Assembly: GCA_052143535.1 (NCBI GenBank)
Contig: JBKQSS010000061.1
Span: 206,852-270,851 of the forward strand
Length of the DNA stretch: 64,000 nucleotides
Source of the DNA: JADGRA01 sp052143535
GTDB lineage: Bacteria > Myxococcota > Myxococcia > Myxococcales > Myxococcaceae
Direction: 5' to 3'
Shown here: positions 53,244 to 61,569 of the stretch, piece after piece
Layout of the letters: each line of letters starts with the position of its first letter
How positions within the stretch are numbered: the stretch's first letter is position 1
The notes under the pieces: generated by a model
What the model saw: the letters and a program-made list of their open reading frames with translations, nothing else
The model's database searches: none
What the model was told of the DNA's origin: nothing
Made by a program: the position numbers and the translations under genes

Positions 53244-54596
53244 TTAGGCAGCCCGCGGCAGCCGGCCTCGGATGCGTGGGCCGCGGGGTCCCGAGAAGCC
53301 TTCGTAGTTCCGGCTGATGAGATGGCCCTCAATCTGCTGGACGGTGTCCAGAGCCACGCCCACCACAATCAACAGCGCCGTGCCTCCGAATTGGAACGGG
53401 ACGCCGAAGGCTTCCTGGTTGGAGAGAATGGACGGGATGACGCAGATGACGGCGAGGTAGATGGCCCCGCCGAAGGTAATTCGGTCCAAAACGCCCCGGA
53501 TGTAGTCGGCCGTCTGCCGCCCTGGACGGATGCCGGGGATGTAACCGCCCTGCTTCTTGATGTTGTCTGCCACGTCGTCCGAGCGGAAGGTGAGCGTCGT
53601 GTAGAAGTAGGAGAAGAAGATGATGAGCAGAACAAACAGCCCGTCATAGAGCCAGACGTTGGATTCGATGGCTCGCTGCACTCCGGCCAGGAAAGGAATC
53701 CAGTTCCCCAACGTCGCAGGGAAGGACAGCAGCGCTCCGGCGAAAATCGGGGGAATGACGCCCGCGGTGTTCACCTTCATCGGGAAATAGGTGGCCTGGC
53801 CGGCGAACATTTTCCGCCCGGCCATGCGCTTGGCGTACTGCACCGGAATCCGGCGCATGCCCCGCTCGATGTAGACCACGATGCCCACCACCAACAGCAT
53901 CACCACCGCCACCACCGGGACCAGCCAGGCTCGGTCACCGCGGACCACTTCCACCAAGCGCGATGCGGCCGAGGGCATCCGGGCCACGATGCCGGCGAAG
54001 ATGATGAGGCTGATGCCGTTGCCGATACCGCGCTCGGTGATGCGCTCGCCCAGCCACATGATGAAGGCCGTGCCGGCGGTGAGGGTGATGACCGTCATCA
54101 ACGTGAACCAGACGCTGTCGTTGGGAACGACAATCTGGTCAATCTCGACATGCACCCCGCGAATGGTGGTCGGCGTCCGGCCCAGGCTGGCCAGCCAGCG
54201 AGCGATGCCGATGCCCTGGATGATGGACAGGCCGATGCTGCCGTAACGGGTGTACTGGTTGAGCTTCTGCCGGCCGGCGGCCCCTTCCTTCTGCAGACGC
54301 TCCAACGACGGCACCACCACTGCCAGCAGCTGCATGATGATGGACGCCGAGACGTACGGCATGATGCCCAATCCGAAGATGGACATCTGGTCGAGCGCGC
54401 CACCGCTGAAGAGATTGAAGAGGCTCACCAACCCGCCGCGCTGACGCTGCTGCTCCATGTAGGCGTTCATCGCCGCCCGGTCGACGCCCGGCGTGTTGAT
54501 GAAGACGCCGAGGCGGTACACCGCCAGCAGGACCAGCGTGTAAGCAAGCCGCGCGCGGAGCTCGGCGACGCGGAAGACGTTGATGAAGGCGTTCAA
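53244..54596 (-). CDS. secY: Preprotein translocase subunit SecY
   Basis: A 450-residue SecY, the channel of the Sec translocon, with ten membrane segments. Landmarks: MPYVSASIIMQL (TM2 region), LERLQKEGAAGRQKLNQYTR loop, ERGIGNGISLIIFAGI, and the cytoplasmic loop near GGYIPGIRPGRQTADYI. The reading frame can only start at TTG 54596, since a stop lies 11 codons upstream and no ATG/GTG is in frame between; this TTG matches the family's N-terminus (NAFINVFRVAELR). A weak ribosome site precedes it. Confidence 0.97.
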   Translation of the reverse strand: MNAFINVFRVAELRARLAYTLVLLAVYRLGVFINTPGVDRAAMNAYMEQQRQRGGLVSLFNLFSGGALDQMSIFGLGIMPYVSASIIMQLLAVVVPSLERLQKEGAAGRQKLNQYTRYGSIGLSIIQGIGIARWLASLGRTPTTIRGVHVEIDQIVVPNDSVWFTLMTVITLTAGTAFIMWLGERITERGIGNGISLIIFAGIVARMPSAASRLVEVVRGDRAWLVPVVAVVMLLVVGIVVYIERGMRRIPVQYAKRMAGRKMFAGQATYFPMKVNTAGVIPPIFAGALLSFPATLGNWIPFLAGVQRAIESNVWLYDGLFVLLIIFFSYFYTTLTFRSDDVADNIKKQGGYIPGIRPGRQTADYIRGVLDRITFGGAIYLAVICVIPSILSNQEAFGVPFQFGGTALLIVVGVALDTVQQIEGHLISRNYEGFSGPRGPRIRGRLPRAA

Positions 54597-54672
54597 GTTC
54601 GAGGCACCCTGGTGGTTGACTGCAGCCTACCCAAAGGACGGCGTCGAGCGACAGACGCCGGGACGGGCCGCA

Positions 54673-55182
54673 TCACCCTTTCCGGACACCCTTGCCCGAA
54701 TGCGCCTTGGCCGCCGCCTCGTCGGCGTGCGTCATCAGTGGAACCAGGTCCACCGAGCCGCCCGCCTTTTCCACTGCCTGGCGGGCTTGCCCCGAAATGC
54801 GGTGCACCCGCACCACCAGCTTGGCCTTGAGCAGCCCCCCCGAGAGCAGCTTGACCCCGTCCCAGCGGCCCTTCACCAGCCCCTTGGCACGCAGTGCCGG
54901 CTCGTCCACCGTGCTGCCGGCCTTGAAGTCGCCCAGGTCCTCCAGATGGACGATGGCGAAGTGCTTGCGGTTGGGCGCCAAAAAACCGAATTTCGGCAAC
55001 CGCCGCTGCAGCGGACTCTGCCCGCCCTCGAAACCCTCGAAGCGCATGTTGCCGGTGCGGGCCTTCTGGCCCTTGCCACCACGGCCAGCAGTTTTTCCCA
55101 GCCCTGAGCCTTGGCCTCGGCCGACCCGCTTCTTTCGGTGCCAGCTGTTGCGCGGCCGGCTCAGGTTATTCAACGTCGACAT
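54673..55182 (-). CDS. rplO: 50S ribosomal protein L15
   Basis: A 169-residue L15, a late 50S assembly protein. Glycine/basic N-terminal arm (KKRVGRGQGSGLGKTAGRG), the FEGGQSPLQRRLPKFGF block and a C-terminal globular domain. The last ~20 residues (THADEAAAKAHSGKGVRKG) are a short extension. Lies 76 bases upstream of secY and 5 bases after rpmD. Confidence 0.98.
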   Translation of the reverse strand: MSTLNNLSRPRNSWHRKKRVGRGQGSGLGKTAGRGGKGQKARTGNMRFEGFEGGQSPLQRRLPKFGFLAPNRKHFAIVHLEDLGDFKAGSTVDEPALRAKGLVKGRWDGVKLLSGGLLKAKLVVRVHRISGQARQAVEKAGGSVDLVPLMTHADEAAAKAHSGKGVRKG

Positions 55183-55187
55183 GGCGT

Positions 55188-55457
55188 TTACTTCCTTCCC
55201 TTGTCCGCACGGCGGCTCCGGGCCGCCTCACGCGCTCGAACGTGGCGCGGCTTGCGCCGTACCGCGGGCTTCGGCTCCTGCGAGACGGCCTCGCCGTGCA
55301 CCAGGTGCCGGACTGTGAAGACCATGCCCCGCATCGCGGGGCTATCTTTGAGCAGCCGCTCCTCACCCATCCGCTTCAGGCCCAGGCCCTCCACGGTGCG
55401 CACATGCCCAGCCGGCGCGCCAGCGATGCTCTTGATTAATTTGACGCGGTAACCCAT
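55188..55457 (-). CDS. rpmD: 50S ribosomal protein L30
   Basis: An 89-residue L30. The ~60-residue family core (VKLIKSIAGAPAGHVRTVEG ... DSPAMRGMVFTVRHLVHGE) is followed by an unusual ~28-residue Arg/Lys/Ala tail. Located between rpsE (13 bases) and rplO. Confidence 0.96.
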   Translation of the reverse strand: MGYRVKLIKSIAGAPAGHVRTVEGLGLKRMGEERLLKDSPAMRGMVFTVRHLVHGEAVSQEPKPAVRRKPRHVRAREAARSRRADKGRK

Positions 55458-55470
55458 GGCTTTCCTCTGG

Positions 55471-55980
55471 TTAGACCCGGTGTTGGCCGAGGTCCAGCTC
55501 CCGCCCGCGCAGCCGGCCCACCTGCTCCGGTGAGCGAAGCTGCTTCAGCCCGTCCACCGTGGCCTTGAGCACGTTGTGGTGGTTTCGCGAGCCCTGACTC
55601 TTGGTGAGAATGTTGCGGATGCCTGCTGCTTCGAGCACCGCCCGCACTGACCCACCGGCGATGACGCCCGTCCCCTCGGCCGCCGGCTTGAGCAGCACCT
55701 TGCCGGCACCGAAGTGACCGAGCACCTCGTGGGGAATGGTGTGGCCCTGGAGCGGAACGCGGAAGATGTTCTTCTTGGCGTTCTCCCCTCCTTTACGAAT
55801 GGCTTCCGGCACCTCGTTGGCCTTCCCGAGGCCCACTCCCACGTGGCCGTTGCCGTCGCCCACCACCACCAGCGCGGCAAACGAGAAGCGCCGGCCGCCC
55901 TTCACCACTTTGGCGACACGGTTGATGTTGACCACCCGGTCGCTCAGGTCAAGGTCGTTCGGATTAATAGGTGTTGCCAA
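55471..55980 (-). CDS. rpsE: 30S ribosomal protein S5
   Basis: A 169-residue S5, involved in decoding fidelity and the 5' domain assembly. The dsRNA-binding half begins DRVVNINRVAKVVKGGRRFS; the second half has GTGVIAGGSVRAVLEAAGI and GSRNHHNVLKATVDGL. Normal length. Lies 19 bases after rplR. Confidence 0.98.
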   Translation of the reverse strand: MATPINPNDLDLSDRVVNINRVAKVVKGGRRFSFAALVVVGDGNGHVGVGLGKANEVPEAIRKGGENAKKNIFRVPLQGHTIPHEVLGHFGAGKVLLKPAAEGTGVIAGGSVRAVLEAAGIRNILTKSQGSRNHHNVLKATVDGLKQLRSPEQVGRLRGRELDLGQHRV

Positions 55981-55999
55981 AGGTGACTCGCTTTCTCAC

Positions 56000-56353
56000 T
56001 TAGAACTTGAGGCCCGCTTCGCGCGCCGCCTCGGCCACCGCCGCGATGCGGCCGTGGTAGGGGAAGCCGTTCCGGTCAAACACCACCTGCTCCACCTTGG
56101 CCGCTTTCGCCTTCTCGGCGATGAGCTTGCCGACCCGCGCCGCGTCCGCCTTCTTGTCGCCCTCGGTGCTGCCCTTGAGCTCCTTGCTCAACGACGAGGC
56201 GAAGGCCAGGGTGCGCCCCGCATGGTCATCGACCACTTGGGCGTAGACGTGCTTCAGGCTCTTGTAGACGGTGAGCCGCGGGCGCTCAGCCGTGCCCGCC
56301 AGCTTTCGCCGGATGCGCTGCTTCCTCTTGAGGCGTGCTTCGACTCTCGACAT
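56000..56353 (-). CDS. rplR: 50S ribosomal protein L18
   Basis: A 117-residue L18, a 5S rRNA-binding protein. Basic start (KRKQRIRRKLAGTAERPRL), YAQVVDDHAGRTLAFASSL, and the ending FDRNGFPYHGRIAAVAEAAR. Normal length. About 60 bases downstream of rplF. Confidence 0.98.
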   Translation of the reverse strand: MSRVEARLKRKQRIRRKLAGTAERPRLTVYKSLKHVYAQVVDDHAGRTLAFASSLSKELKGSTEGDKKADAARVGKLIAEKAKAAKVEQVVFDRNGFPYHGRIAAVAEAAREAGLKF

Positions 56354-56413
56354 GGCGGTCTCTTTTCCGTCCGACGGGGATGGGGACTTCCCCCGTTTCG
56401 GATGAAGGGTGGC

Positions 56414-56980
56414 CTAGGCCGTCCCGGTCTTGCCTTCCTTACGACGGATGCGTTCTTCAACGTACTTGATGCCCTTGCCCTTGTACGGCTCAGGAGGCCG
56501 AAGCGCTCGGATGCGCACCGCGGTCTCGCCCAGCGTCTCGCGATTCACCCCGCGCAGGGTGAGGCCGATGGTGGGCAGGCTGTCCTCGGTACGGCTCACC
56601 TTGTCCACCTCGGCGGAGATGCCCTCCGGCAAGTCAAAGACCACCGGATGGCTGTAGCCGAGCGACATGTGCAGCTGCCGACCCTTGACCTCGGCCCGGA
56701 AGCCGACGCCCCGGATGTCCAGCTTGCGCTCCCAGCCGGTGGCCACGCCCTTGGCGGCGTTGGCCAGGATAGACCTGGCCAGCCCGTGCAAGCTGCGCGC
56801 CTCACGGCTGTCATCCGGCCGCGCCACCAGCACCTGGCCATCCTTGAATTGGACCGTGACCCCGGGAGGAAGCGTCACGTCGACCTTGCCCTTCGGCCCC
56901 TCGAAATGGACCGACCGGCCGCTCAGCGCCGCCTTGACCTTCCCCTCCAGCTTGATGGGCAGTTTTCCGATGCGGCTCAT
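56414..56980 (-). CDS. rplF: 50S ribosomal protein L6
   Basis: A 188-residue L6 near the sarcin-ricin loop. MSRIGKLPIKLE start; the two duplicated domains meet near GWERKLDIRGVGFRAEVKGR; the signature PEPYKGKGIKYVEERIRRKEGK closes the protein. The ATG at 56980 begins one base after the rpsH stop, so a longer open frame upstream is not used. Confidence 0.98.
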   Translation of the reverse strand: MSRIGKLPIKLEGKVKAALSGRSVHFEGPKGKVDVTLPPGVTVQFKDGQVLVARPDDSREARSLHGLARSILANAAKGVATGWERKLDIRGVGFRAEVKGRQLHMSLGYSHPVVFDLPEGISAEVDKVSRTEDSLPTIGLTLRGVNRETLGETAVRIRALRPPEPYKGKGIKYVEERIRRKEGKTGTA

Positions 56981-56981
56981 G

Positions 56982-57380
56982 TCAGTACACCGTGCAGATG
57001 AGCTCGCCGCCCACATTCTGCTTGCGGGCCTCGCCGTCTGCCAGGATGCCCTTCGAGGTGGAGAGGATGCTGGTGCCCAAACCGCCGAGCACCCGCGGAA
57101 TGTCGCGCACCGGGACGTAGCGGCGCAGCCCGGGACGGCTCACCCGCCGGATGCCGACGATGACCGGACTCTTGTCCGGTCCGTACTTGAGCTGGACAGT
57201 AATCTCGCCCTGCGGGCCGCTCTGGTGCTCGACGTAGTCGGCGATGAAGCCCTCCGCCTTGAGCACCCGGGCAATCTCCACCTTCAGTTTCGAGGTAGGG
57301 ATGACCACCTTGTCGTGCCGCGCCCGCGAAGCATTGCGGATGCGGGTCAGCATGTCCCCCACGGGGTCGTTTACAGGCAT
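56982..57380 (-). CDS. rpsH: 30S ribosomal protein S8
   Basis: A 132-residue S8, a primary 16S rRNA binder and, in E. coli, the translational repressor of the spc operon. DPVGDMLTRIRNASRARHDK start, SRPGLRRYVPVRDIPRVLGG, and the RNA-binding STSKGILADGEARKQNVGGE block. Lies 86 bases after rpsN, and next to rplF. Confidence 0.98.
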   Translation of the reverse strand: MPVNDPVGDMLTRIRNASRARHDKVVIPTSKLKVEIARVLKAEGFIADYVEHQSGPQGEITVQLKYGPDKSPVIVGIRRVSRPGLRRYVPVRDIPRVLGGLGTSILSTSKGILADGEARKQNVGGELICTVY

Positions 57381-57466
57381 GACTTAGGTTCTCTTCTCTA
57401 TCTCACGCTGCGCCGCGCCTGCCCGGACCATCCGGGGGGTTCGCGGGGAGCAGCCTATGGGGGTGT

Positions 57467-57652
57467 CTACCAGGAGCTCTTCATCAGCCCTGTCACCTCA
57501 CCCGCCAGCGCACGGTTGCGCAGGCAGATACGGCACATCTTGAATTTGCGCAAAAAGGCCCGCGGGCGGCCGCACAGCGGGCAGCGGTTGTAAGCACGCA
57601 CCTTGAATTTGGGCTTGCGCTTTGCTTGAGCGATTTTCGAGAGCTTGGCCAT
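57467..57652 (-). CDS. rpsN: 30S ribosomal protein S14, zinc type
   Basis: A 61-residue S14 of the short, zinc-binding class: RCPLCGRPRAFLRKFKMCRIC gives a CxxC-x-CxxC site (four Cys). Ends VTGLMKSSW. The position after rplE is standard. Confidence 0.98.
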   Translation of the reverse strand: MAKLSKIAQAKRKPKFKVRAYNRCPLCGRPRAFLRKFKMCRICLRNRALAGEVTGLMKSSW

Positions 57653-57670
57653 ATGTTCGTAACCTAAGGG

Positions 57671-58348
57671 CTATTGGCGGAAGGGCAATCCGAAGTGGCG
57701 CATCAGCGCCAGCCCTTGCTCGTCATTGCGAGCGGTGGTGACGAAGGTGATGTTGAGACCCTTCACCTTCTCGATTTGGTCGTAGTTGATTTCAGGGAAA
57801 ATAATCTGCTCGCGGACACCCAAGGTGTAGTTGCCCTTGCCGTCGAAGGCCTTGGTGGAAACGCCTTTGAAGTCGCGCACTCGAGGAAGGGCCACGTTGA
57901 TCAGGCGGTCCATGAACTCGTACATCCGGTCGCTGCGCAGGGTGACCGCGGCACCGATGGCCTGGCCTTCGCGCAGCTTGAAGTTGGCGATGGACTTTCG
58001 GGCCCGCGTCACCACCGGCTTTTGACCGGTAATGGCTCCCAGCTGGTCCACCGCGGACTCCAGAATTTTGTTGTTCGCCAGGGCCTCGCCGAGCCCCATG
58101 TTGACGACAATTTTCTCCAGCCGCGGAACCTGATTCGGGTTCTTGAAGCCGAACTCCTTCATCAAGGACGGCACCCCGTCCTTGCGAAAGCGCAGCTTCA
58201 GCCGGGCCGGCTTGGTCTCCAAGCCGGCCTCGATGTTGGCTTCGAAGCCCGCCCTCTTGACCTCGTCTCGGCCACGACGCTTCCCCGCCGCCTTCTTGGC
58301 CTTGGCTTCCTTTGCCTTTTCTGCCTTGTCGTCCTTCTCTTCAGCCAT
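57671..58348 (-). CDS. rplE: 50S ribosomal protein L5 with N-terminal extension
   Basis: A 225-residue L5 (5S rRNA binding, central protuberance). The family core begins at about residue 55 (PSLMKEFGFKNPNQVPRLEKI) and includes SIANFKLREGQAIGAAVTLR and FPEINYDQIEKVKGLNITF. The first ~45 residues are a Lys/Ala/Glu-rich extension absent from the ~180-residue standard protein. It starts 119 bases after rplX. Confidence 0.97.
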   Translation of the reverse strand: MAEEKDDKAEKAKEAKAKKAAGKRRGRDEVKRAGFEANIEAGLETKPARLKLRFRKDGVPSLMKEFGFKNPNQVPRLEKIVVNMGLGEALANNKILESAVDQLGAITGQKPVVTRARKSIANFKLREGQAIGAAVTLRSDRMYEFMDRLINVALPRVRDFKGVSTKAFDGKGNYTLGVREQIIFPEINYDQIEKVKGLNITFVTTARNDEQGLALMRHFGLPFRQ

Positions 58349-58467
58349 GATTCATCGTCCTCTGCTTCGGCGGCCCGTCTGGGCCTCCCTGGCCGCCGGT
58401 CAGTGTCCCTCGGCCGTTGGCTCCTCGAGCTCCCAGGCCGGGGCGGGGTTCTTGCCCTAGTGCGCCC

Positions 58468-58806
58468 TTAGGCGTCAATCCTCGCCTCGCAGGACTTGCA
58501 GAAGCGCACCTTGCGGTCGCCCTCCACGCGGATGCCAACCCGAGCGGGCCGGTCGCACTTGGTGCACACCACCTGCACCGCCCCGATGGCGATGCTCCCT
58601 GGCTTCTCGATGATGCCGCCCTCGGGCGTGTTGCGGTCCCGCCCTTTGCGGACATGGCGCTTCACCAGCCGCAGCCCCTCCACCTTGAGTCGCCCTGCCT
58701 CGTGGTCGATGGCGATGATTTTCCCGCGCTTCTTCGCCGCGTCCTTGAGGCTGCGCTCGGCGCCCGCCATCACCTGCACCACGTCTCCCACTTTCAGCTT
58801 CTGCAT
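58468..58806 (-). CDS. rplX: 50S ribosomal protein L24
   Basis: A 112-residue L24, an early 50S assembly initiator. KOW motif at the start (KVGDVVQVMAGAERS, GKIIAIDHEAGRLKVEGL). It has two CxxC pairs (Cys81/84 and Cys103/106), a likely zinc ribbon in the C-terminal part. Confidence 0.97.
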   Translation of the reverse strand: MQKLKVGDVVQVMAGAERSLKDAAKKRGKIIAIDHEAGRLKVEGLRLVKRHVRKGRDRNTPEGGIIEKPGSIAIGAVQVVCTKCDRPARVGIRVEGDRKVRFCKSCEARIDA

Positions 58807-58849
58807 AGCGTTGCTTGCTCCCGCATGCTCCGAGGCAACCGGAGACGGC

Positions 58850-59218
58850 TCAGAGCACCTCCGGCGCCAGCGAGATGATTTTCATGAACTTGCGAGCACG
58901 CAGCTCTCGCGCCACCGGTCCAAAGATGCGCGTTCCAATGGGTTCCAGGTCCTTGTTGATGAGGACCGCCGAATTGCCGTCGAATTTGATGAAGCTGCCG
59001 TCTGGGCGGCCGACCTCGCGCTTGGTCCGAACGATGACCGCCTTGGCCACGTCGCCCTTCTTCACCTTCGAGTTCGGCAGCGCCTCACGGACGCTGACCA
59101 CAATCACATCGCCGATGCTGGCATAACGTCGCTTCGAACCACCGAGCACCTTGATGCAAAACACCTTCTTCGCGCCCGAGTTGTCGGCGACGTCGAGCAC
59201 CGATGTCATCTGGATCAT
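58850..59218 (-). CDS. rplN: 50S ribosomal protein L14
   Basis: A 122-residue L14 at the subunit interface, first of the spc block. MIQMTSVLDVADNSGAKKVF start, SIGDVIVVSVREALPNSKVK, and the ending FMKIISLAPEVL are all family-typical. Starts 11 bases after rpsQ. Confidence 0.98.
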   Translation of the reverse strand: MIQMTSVLDVADNSGAKKVFCIKVLGGSKRRYASIGDVIVVSVREALPNSKVKKGDVAKAVIVRTKREVGRPDGSFIKFDGNSAVLINKDLEPIGTRIFGPVARELRARKFMKIISLAPEVL

Positions 59219-59229
59219 CGCCGTCGCTC

Positions 59230-59535
59230 CTAGCTGTTCTTGCTGCGCTCAATGACTTCGATGACCCGCCACCGCTTTTCCTTGCTGGTCGGCTTGGTCT
59301 CGGCAATCCGCACCCGGTCCCCCTCGTTGAGGGAGATTTTCTTCGGGTAGTCGTGGTCCTCCGCATGCGCCTTGTACTTGGCGTGCAGGCTGAGGATTTT
59401 CCCGTACTGCCGGTGTGCGGCACGCCGCTTCACCGTCACCACCACCGTCTTCTGCATCTTGTTCGACGTGACGATGCCCACCCGCGTCTTGGGGCGTCCG
59501 CGAGGGGCCGGCGTCTCGGGTGTCGCTGTGGCCAT
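59230..59535 (-). CDS. rpsQ: 30S ribosomal protein S17
   Basis: A 101-residue S17 (OB fold, 16S 5'-domain binder). The core has GIVTSNKMQKTVVVTVKRR and NEGDRVRIAETKPTSKEKRW; the first ~15 residues are a Pro/Ala/Thr extension. Lies 2 bases after rpmC. Confidence 0.98.
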   Translation of the reverse strand: MATATPETPAPRGRPKTRVGIVTSNKMQKTVVVTVKRRAAHRQYGKILSLHAKYKAHAEDHDYPKKISLNEGDRVRIAETKPTSKEKRWRVIEVIERSKNS

Positions 59536-59537
59536 GG

Positions 59538-59765
59538 TTATGCTTCCTTGCTCGCCGTGCCTACCGACGCGGCGGCGCGCTGCTTCTGGGTGATGAGTGT
59601 GAGCACCCGGGCCAGATCCCGGCGCCGCTCGTTTCGCTGGGTGGGGTGGTCCAAGGTCCCGGTCCTGAGCTTCATCCGGTCACGAAACAGCTGCTCCCGC
59701 AGCTCGACCGCCCTGCGCTCCAGGTCCTGCATCGTCAGCTCGCGTAGTTCCTTGGCGGTGGCCAT
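59538..59765 (-). CDS. rpmC: 50S ribosomal protein L29
   Basis: A 75-residue L29 at the polypeptide exit tunnel. ATG 59765 gives MATAKELRELTMQDLERR, then helical LREQLFRDRMKLRTGTL; normal length. The longer open frame upstream of this ATG is rplP read in another frame. Confidence 0.96.
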   Translation of the reverse strand: MATAKELRELTMQDLERRAVELREQLFRDRMKLRTGTLDHPTQRNERRRDLARVLTLITQKQRAAASVGTASKEA

Positions 59766-59779
59766 TTCGATGTCGTCCT

Positions 59780-60199
59780 CTAGAGGCTCAAGTCCCTGCG
59801 GTTGACGATGCGGGTCAGTACCGGAAGCTTGGCCTGGGCCAGCTTCAGCGCCGTGTGGGCCACCTCGGAGGTCATCCCTTCCATTTCGTAGAGGATGCGC
59901 CCCGGCTTCACCACTGCCACGTAGTACTCGACCGCGCCCTTGCCAGTCCCCATGCGGGTCTCGGCCGGCTTCTTGGTGATGGGCTTGTCCGGGAAGATGC
60001 GGATCCAAATTTTCCCGCCGCGCTTCACGTAGCGCGTCATGGCAATTCGAGCCGCTTCAATCTGCCGGGAGGTAATCCACCCTGGCTGAAGCGACATCAA
60101 GCCAAAGTCGCCATAAGTCAACGTGGAGCCGCGGTACGCCCGCCCGGGCGTTCGGCCTTTCATCATCTTCCGGTACTTCGTTCGCGCCGGTTGGAGCAT
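59780..60199 (-). CDS. rplP: 50S ribosomal protein L16
   Basis: A 139-residue L16, needed for A-site tRNA accommodation and peptidyl transferase-centre assembly. ATG 60199 gives MLQPARTKYRKMMKGR; the family block GKIWIRIFPDKPITKKPAET and GKGAVEYYVAVVKPGR are present. The earlier open frame upstream overlaps rpsC and is not used. Confidence 0.98.
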   Translation of the reverse strand: MLQPARTKYRKMMKGRTPGRAYRGSTLTYGDFGLMSLQPGWITSRQIEAARIAMTRYVKRGGKIWIRIFPDKPITKKPAETRMGTGKGAVEYYVAVVKPGRILYEMEGMTSEVAHTALKLAQAKLPVLTRIVNRRDLSL

Positions 60200-60221
60200 G
60201 GTGGTCTCGTCTTGGAGGGCT

Positions 60222-60881
60222 TTAGCGGGCCAGAGGCGCCGCGCCCGTCCCTTTGCTCGGAAGAACCTCGCCGCGGCAAACCCACACCTTGCAGCCGATT
60301 TTTCCGTAGGTGGTCTTCGCCTCGGCGAAGCCGTAGTCGATGTCGGCGCGCAGGGTGTGAAGCGGAACACGCCCCTCGCGGTACCACTCGTAACGCGCCA
60401 TCTCCGAGCCCCCGAGCCGGCCGGCACAGGCCACCCGGATGCCTTTGGCGCCGAACTTCATCGCCGTCTGGATGGCCTTCTTCATGGCGCGGCGGAAGGC
60501 GATGCGCCGTTCGAGCTGGGTGGCGATGTTCTCTGCCACCAGCTGGGCGTCGATTTCAGCCTTCCGGACCTCGACGATGTTGAGGAAGACCTCGTTCTTG
60601 GTGAAGCGCTGCAAGTCCTTCTTGATGGTTTCGATGCCGGCGCCACGCTTGCCGATGACGATGCCCGGGCGCGCGGTATGGACATTGACCTTGACCTTGT
60701 TCGCCGCGCGCTCAATCTCCACCTTCGAGACGCCGGCATGGCCGAGCGACTTCTTCACGAACTCGCGGATGGCGATGTCCTCGTGCAGCCACTGCGCGTA
60801 GTTCTTGTGCTCGAACCACTTCGAGTCCCAGGTCTTGATGACGCCGAGCCGAAACCCGATTGGATGGACTTTTTGACCCAA
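60222..60881 (-). CDS. rpsC: 30S ribosomal protein S3
   Basis: A 219-residue S3 at the mRNA entry. GQKVHPIGFRLGVIKTWDSK start, KH-domain RPGIVIGKRGAGIETIKKDL, and C-terminal YGFAEAKTTYGKIGCKVWVC. Normal length. Starts 11 bases after rplV. Confidence 0.98.
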   Translation of the reverse strand: MGQKVHPIGFRLGVIKTWDSKWFEHKNYAQWLHEDIAIREFVKKSLGHAGVSKVEIERAANKVKVNVHTARPGIVIGKRGAGIETIKKDLQRFTKNEVFLNIVEVRKAEIDAQLVAENIATQLERRIAFRRAMKKAIQTAMKFGAKGIRVACAGRLGGSEMARYEWYREGRVPLHTLRADIDYGFAEAKTTYGKIGCKVWVCRGEVLPSKGTGAAPLAR

Positions 60882-60892
60882 GGAGTCTTCTC

Positions 60893-61252
60893 CTACTTCC
60901 GCTTCGCGCTGATGCGCGCGTCGCTGAGAACCACGTGAACGTGGCTGCTTTTCTTGTTGATACGGCTGGCGCGCCCCATGGCGCGCGGCATGAATCGGCG
61001 CAGGGTCGTCCCCTGGTCCACCGAGATGGTCTTGACGTAGAGCGCGTCGACATCGACCTCCCCCTTGGAGAGGTCGGTGGCGTTGGCCACTGCGCTGCGG
61101 ATGAGCTTGGCCACCGGCTTGGCCGCAGCCTTGCGCGTGAACTTGAGGATGTTGAGCGCTGAGCCCACCGGCTTGCCCCGCACCAAATCCGCCACCAGCG
61201 CCACCTTGCGGGGAGCCATCCGGAAATCTCTGAGATGAGCCTTGGATTCCAT
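60893..61252 (-). CDS. rplV: 50S ribosomal protein L22
   Basis: A 119-residue L22 lining the exit tunnel. ATG 61252 (MESKAHLRDFRMAPRKV) is chosen; a GTG at 61267 overlaps the rpsS stop. The tunnel hairpin MPRAMGRASRINKKSSHVHV is conserved. Confidence 0.97.
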   Translation of the reverse strand: MESKAHLRDFRMAPRKVALVADLVRGKPVGSALNILKFTRKAAAKPVAKLIRSAVANATDLSKGEVDVDALYVKTISVDQGTTLRRFMPRAMGRASRINKKSSHVHVVLSDARISAKRK

Positions 61253-61263
61253 GGTCTCTCTGC

Positions 61264-61557
61264 TCACTTGGGGGCGCCGGGCGCCTTGGTGACCTTTTTC
61301 TCCGCCGAGTGCCCGACGAAGGTCCGGGTGGGAGCGAACTCGCCGAGCTTGTGCCCCACCATGTTCTCGGTGACGAAGACCGGGATGAACTTCCGGCCGT
61401 TGTGCACGGCGAAGGTGTGGCCGACGAACTCGGGGAGGATGGTGGACCGGCGCGACCAGGTCTTCACCACTTTCTTCTGGTTGCCCTTGATGAGGTCTTC
61501 CACCTTCTTCAAAAGGTGGGCGTCGACGAAGGGCCCCTTCTTGATGGAACGTGCCAT
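61264..61557 (-). CDS. rpsS: 30S ribosomal protein S19
   Basis: A 97-residue S19 of the small-subunit head. MARSIKKGPFVDAHLLKKVE start and the VGHTFAVHNGRKFIPVFVTE block are family-typical. Lies 12 bases after rplB. Confidence 0.98.
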   Translation of the reverse strand: MARSIKKGPFVDAHLLKKVEDLIKGNQKKVVKTWSRRSTILPEFVGHTFAVHNGRKFIPVFVTENMVGHKLGEFAPTRTFVGHSAEKKVTKAPGAPK

Positions 61558-61569
61558 GGGCGCTTCCTC

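Noticed and set aside
53229..54830. 533-codon open frame on the plus strand
   Set aside because: Antisense to secY across its whole length; His/Asp/Arg-rich nonsense sequence typical of shadows in GC-rich DNA.
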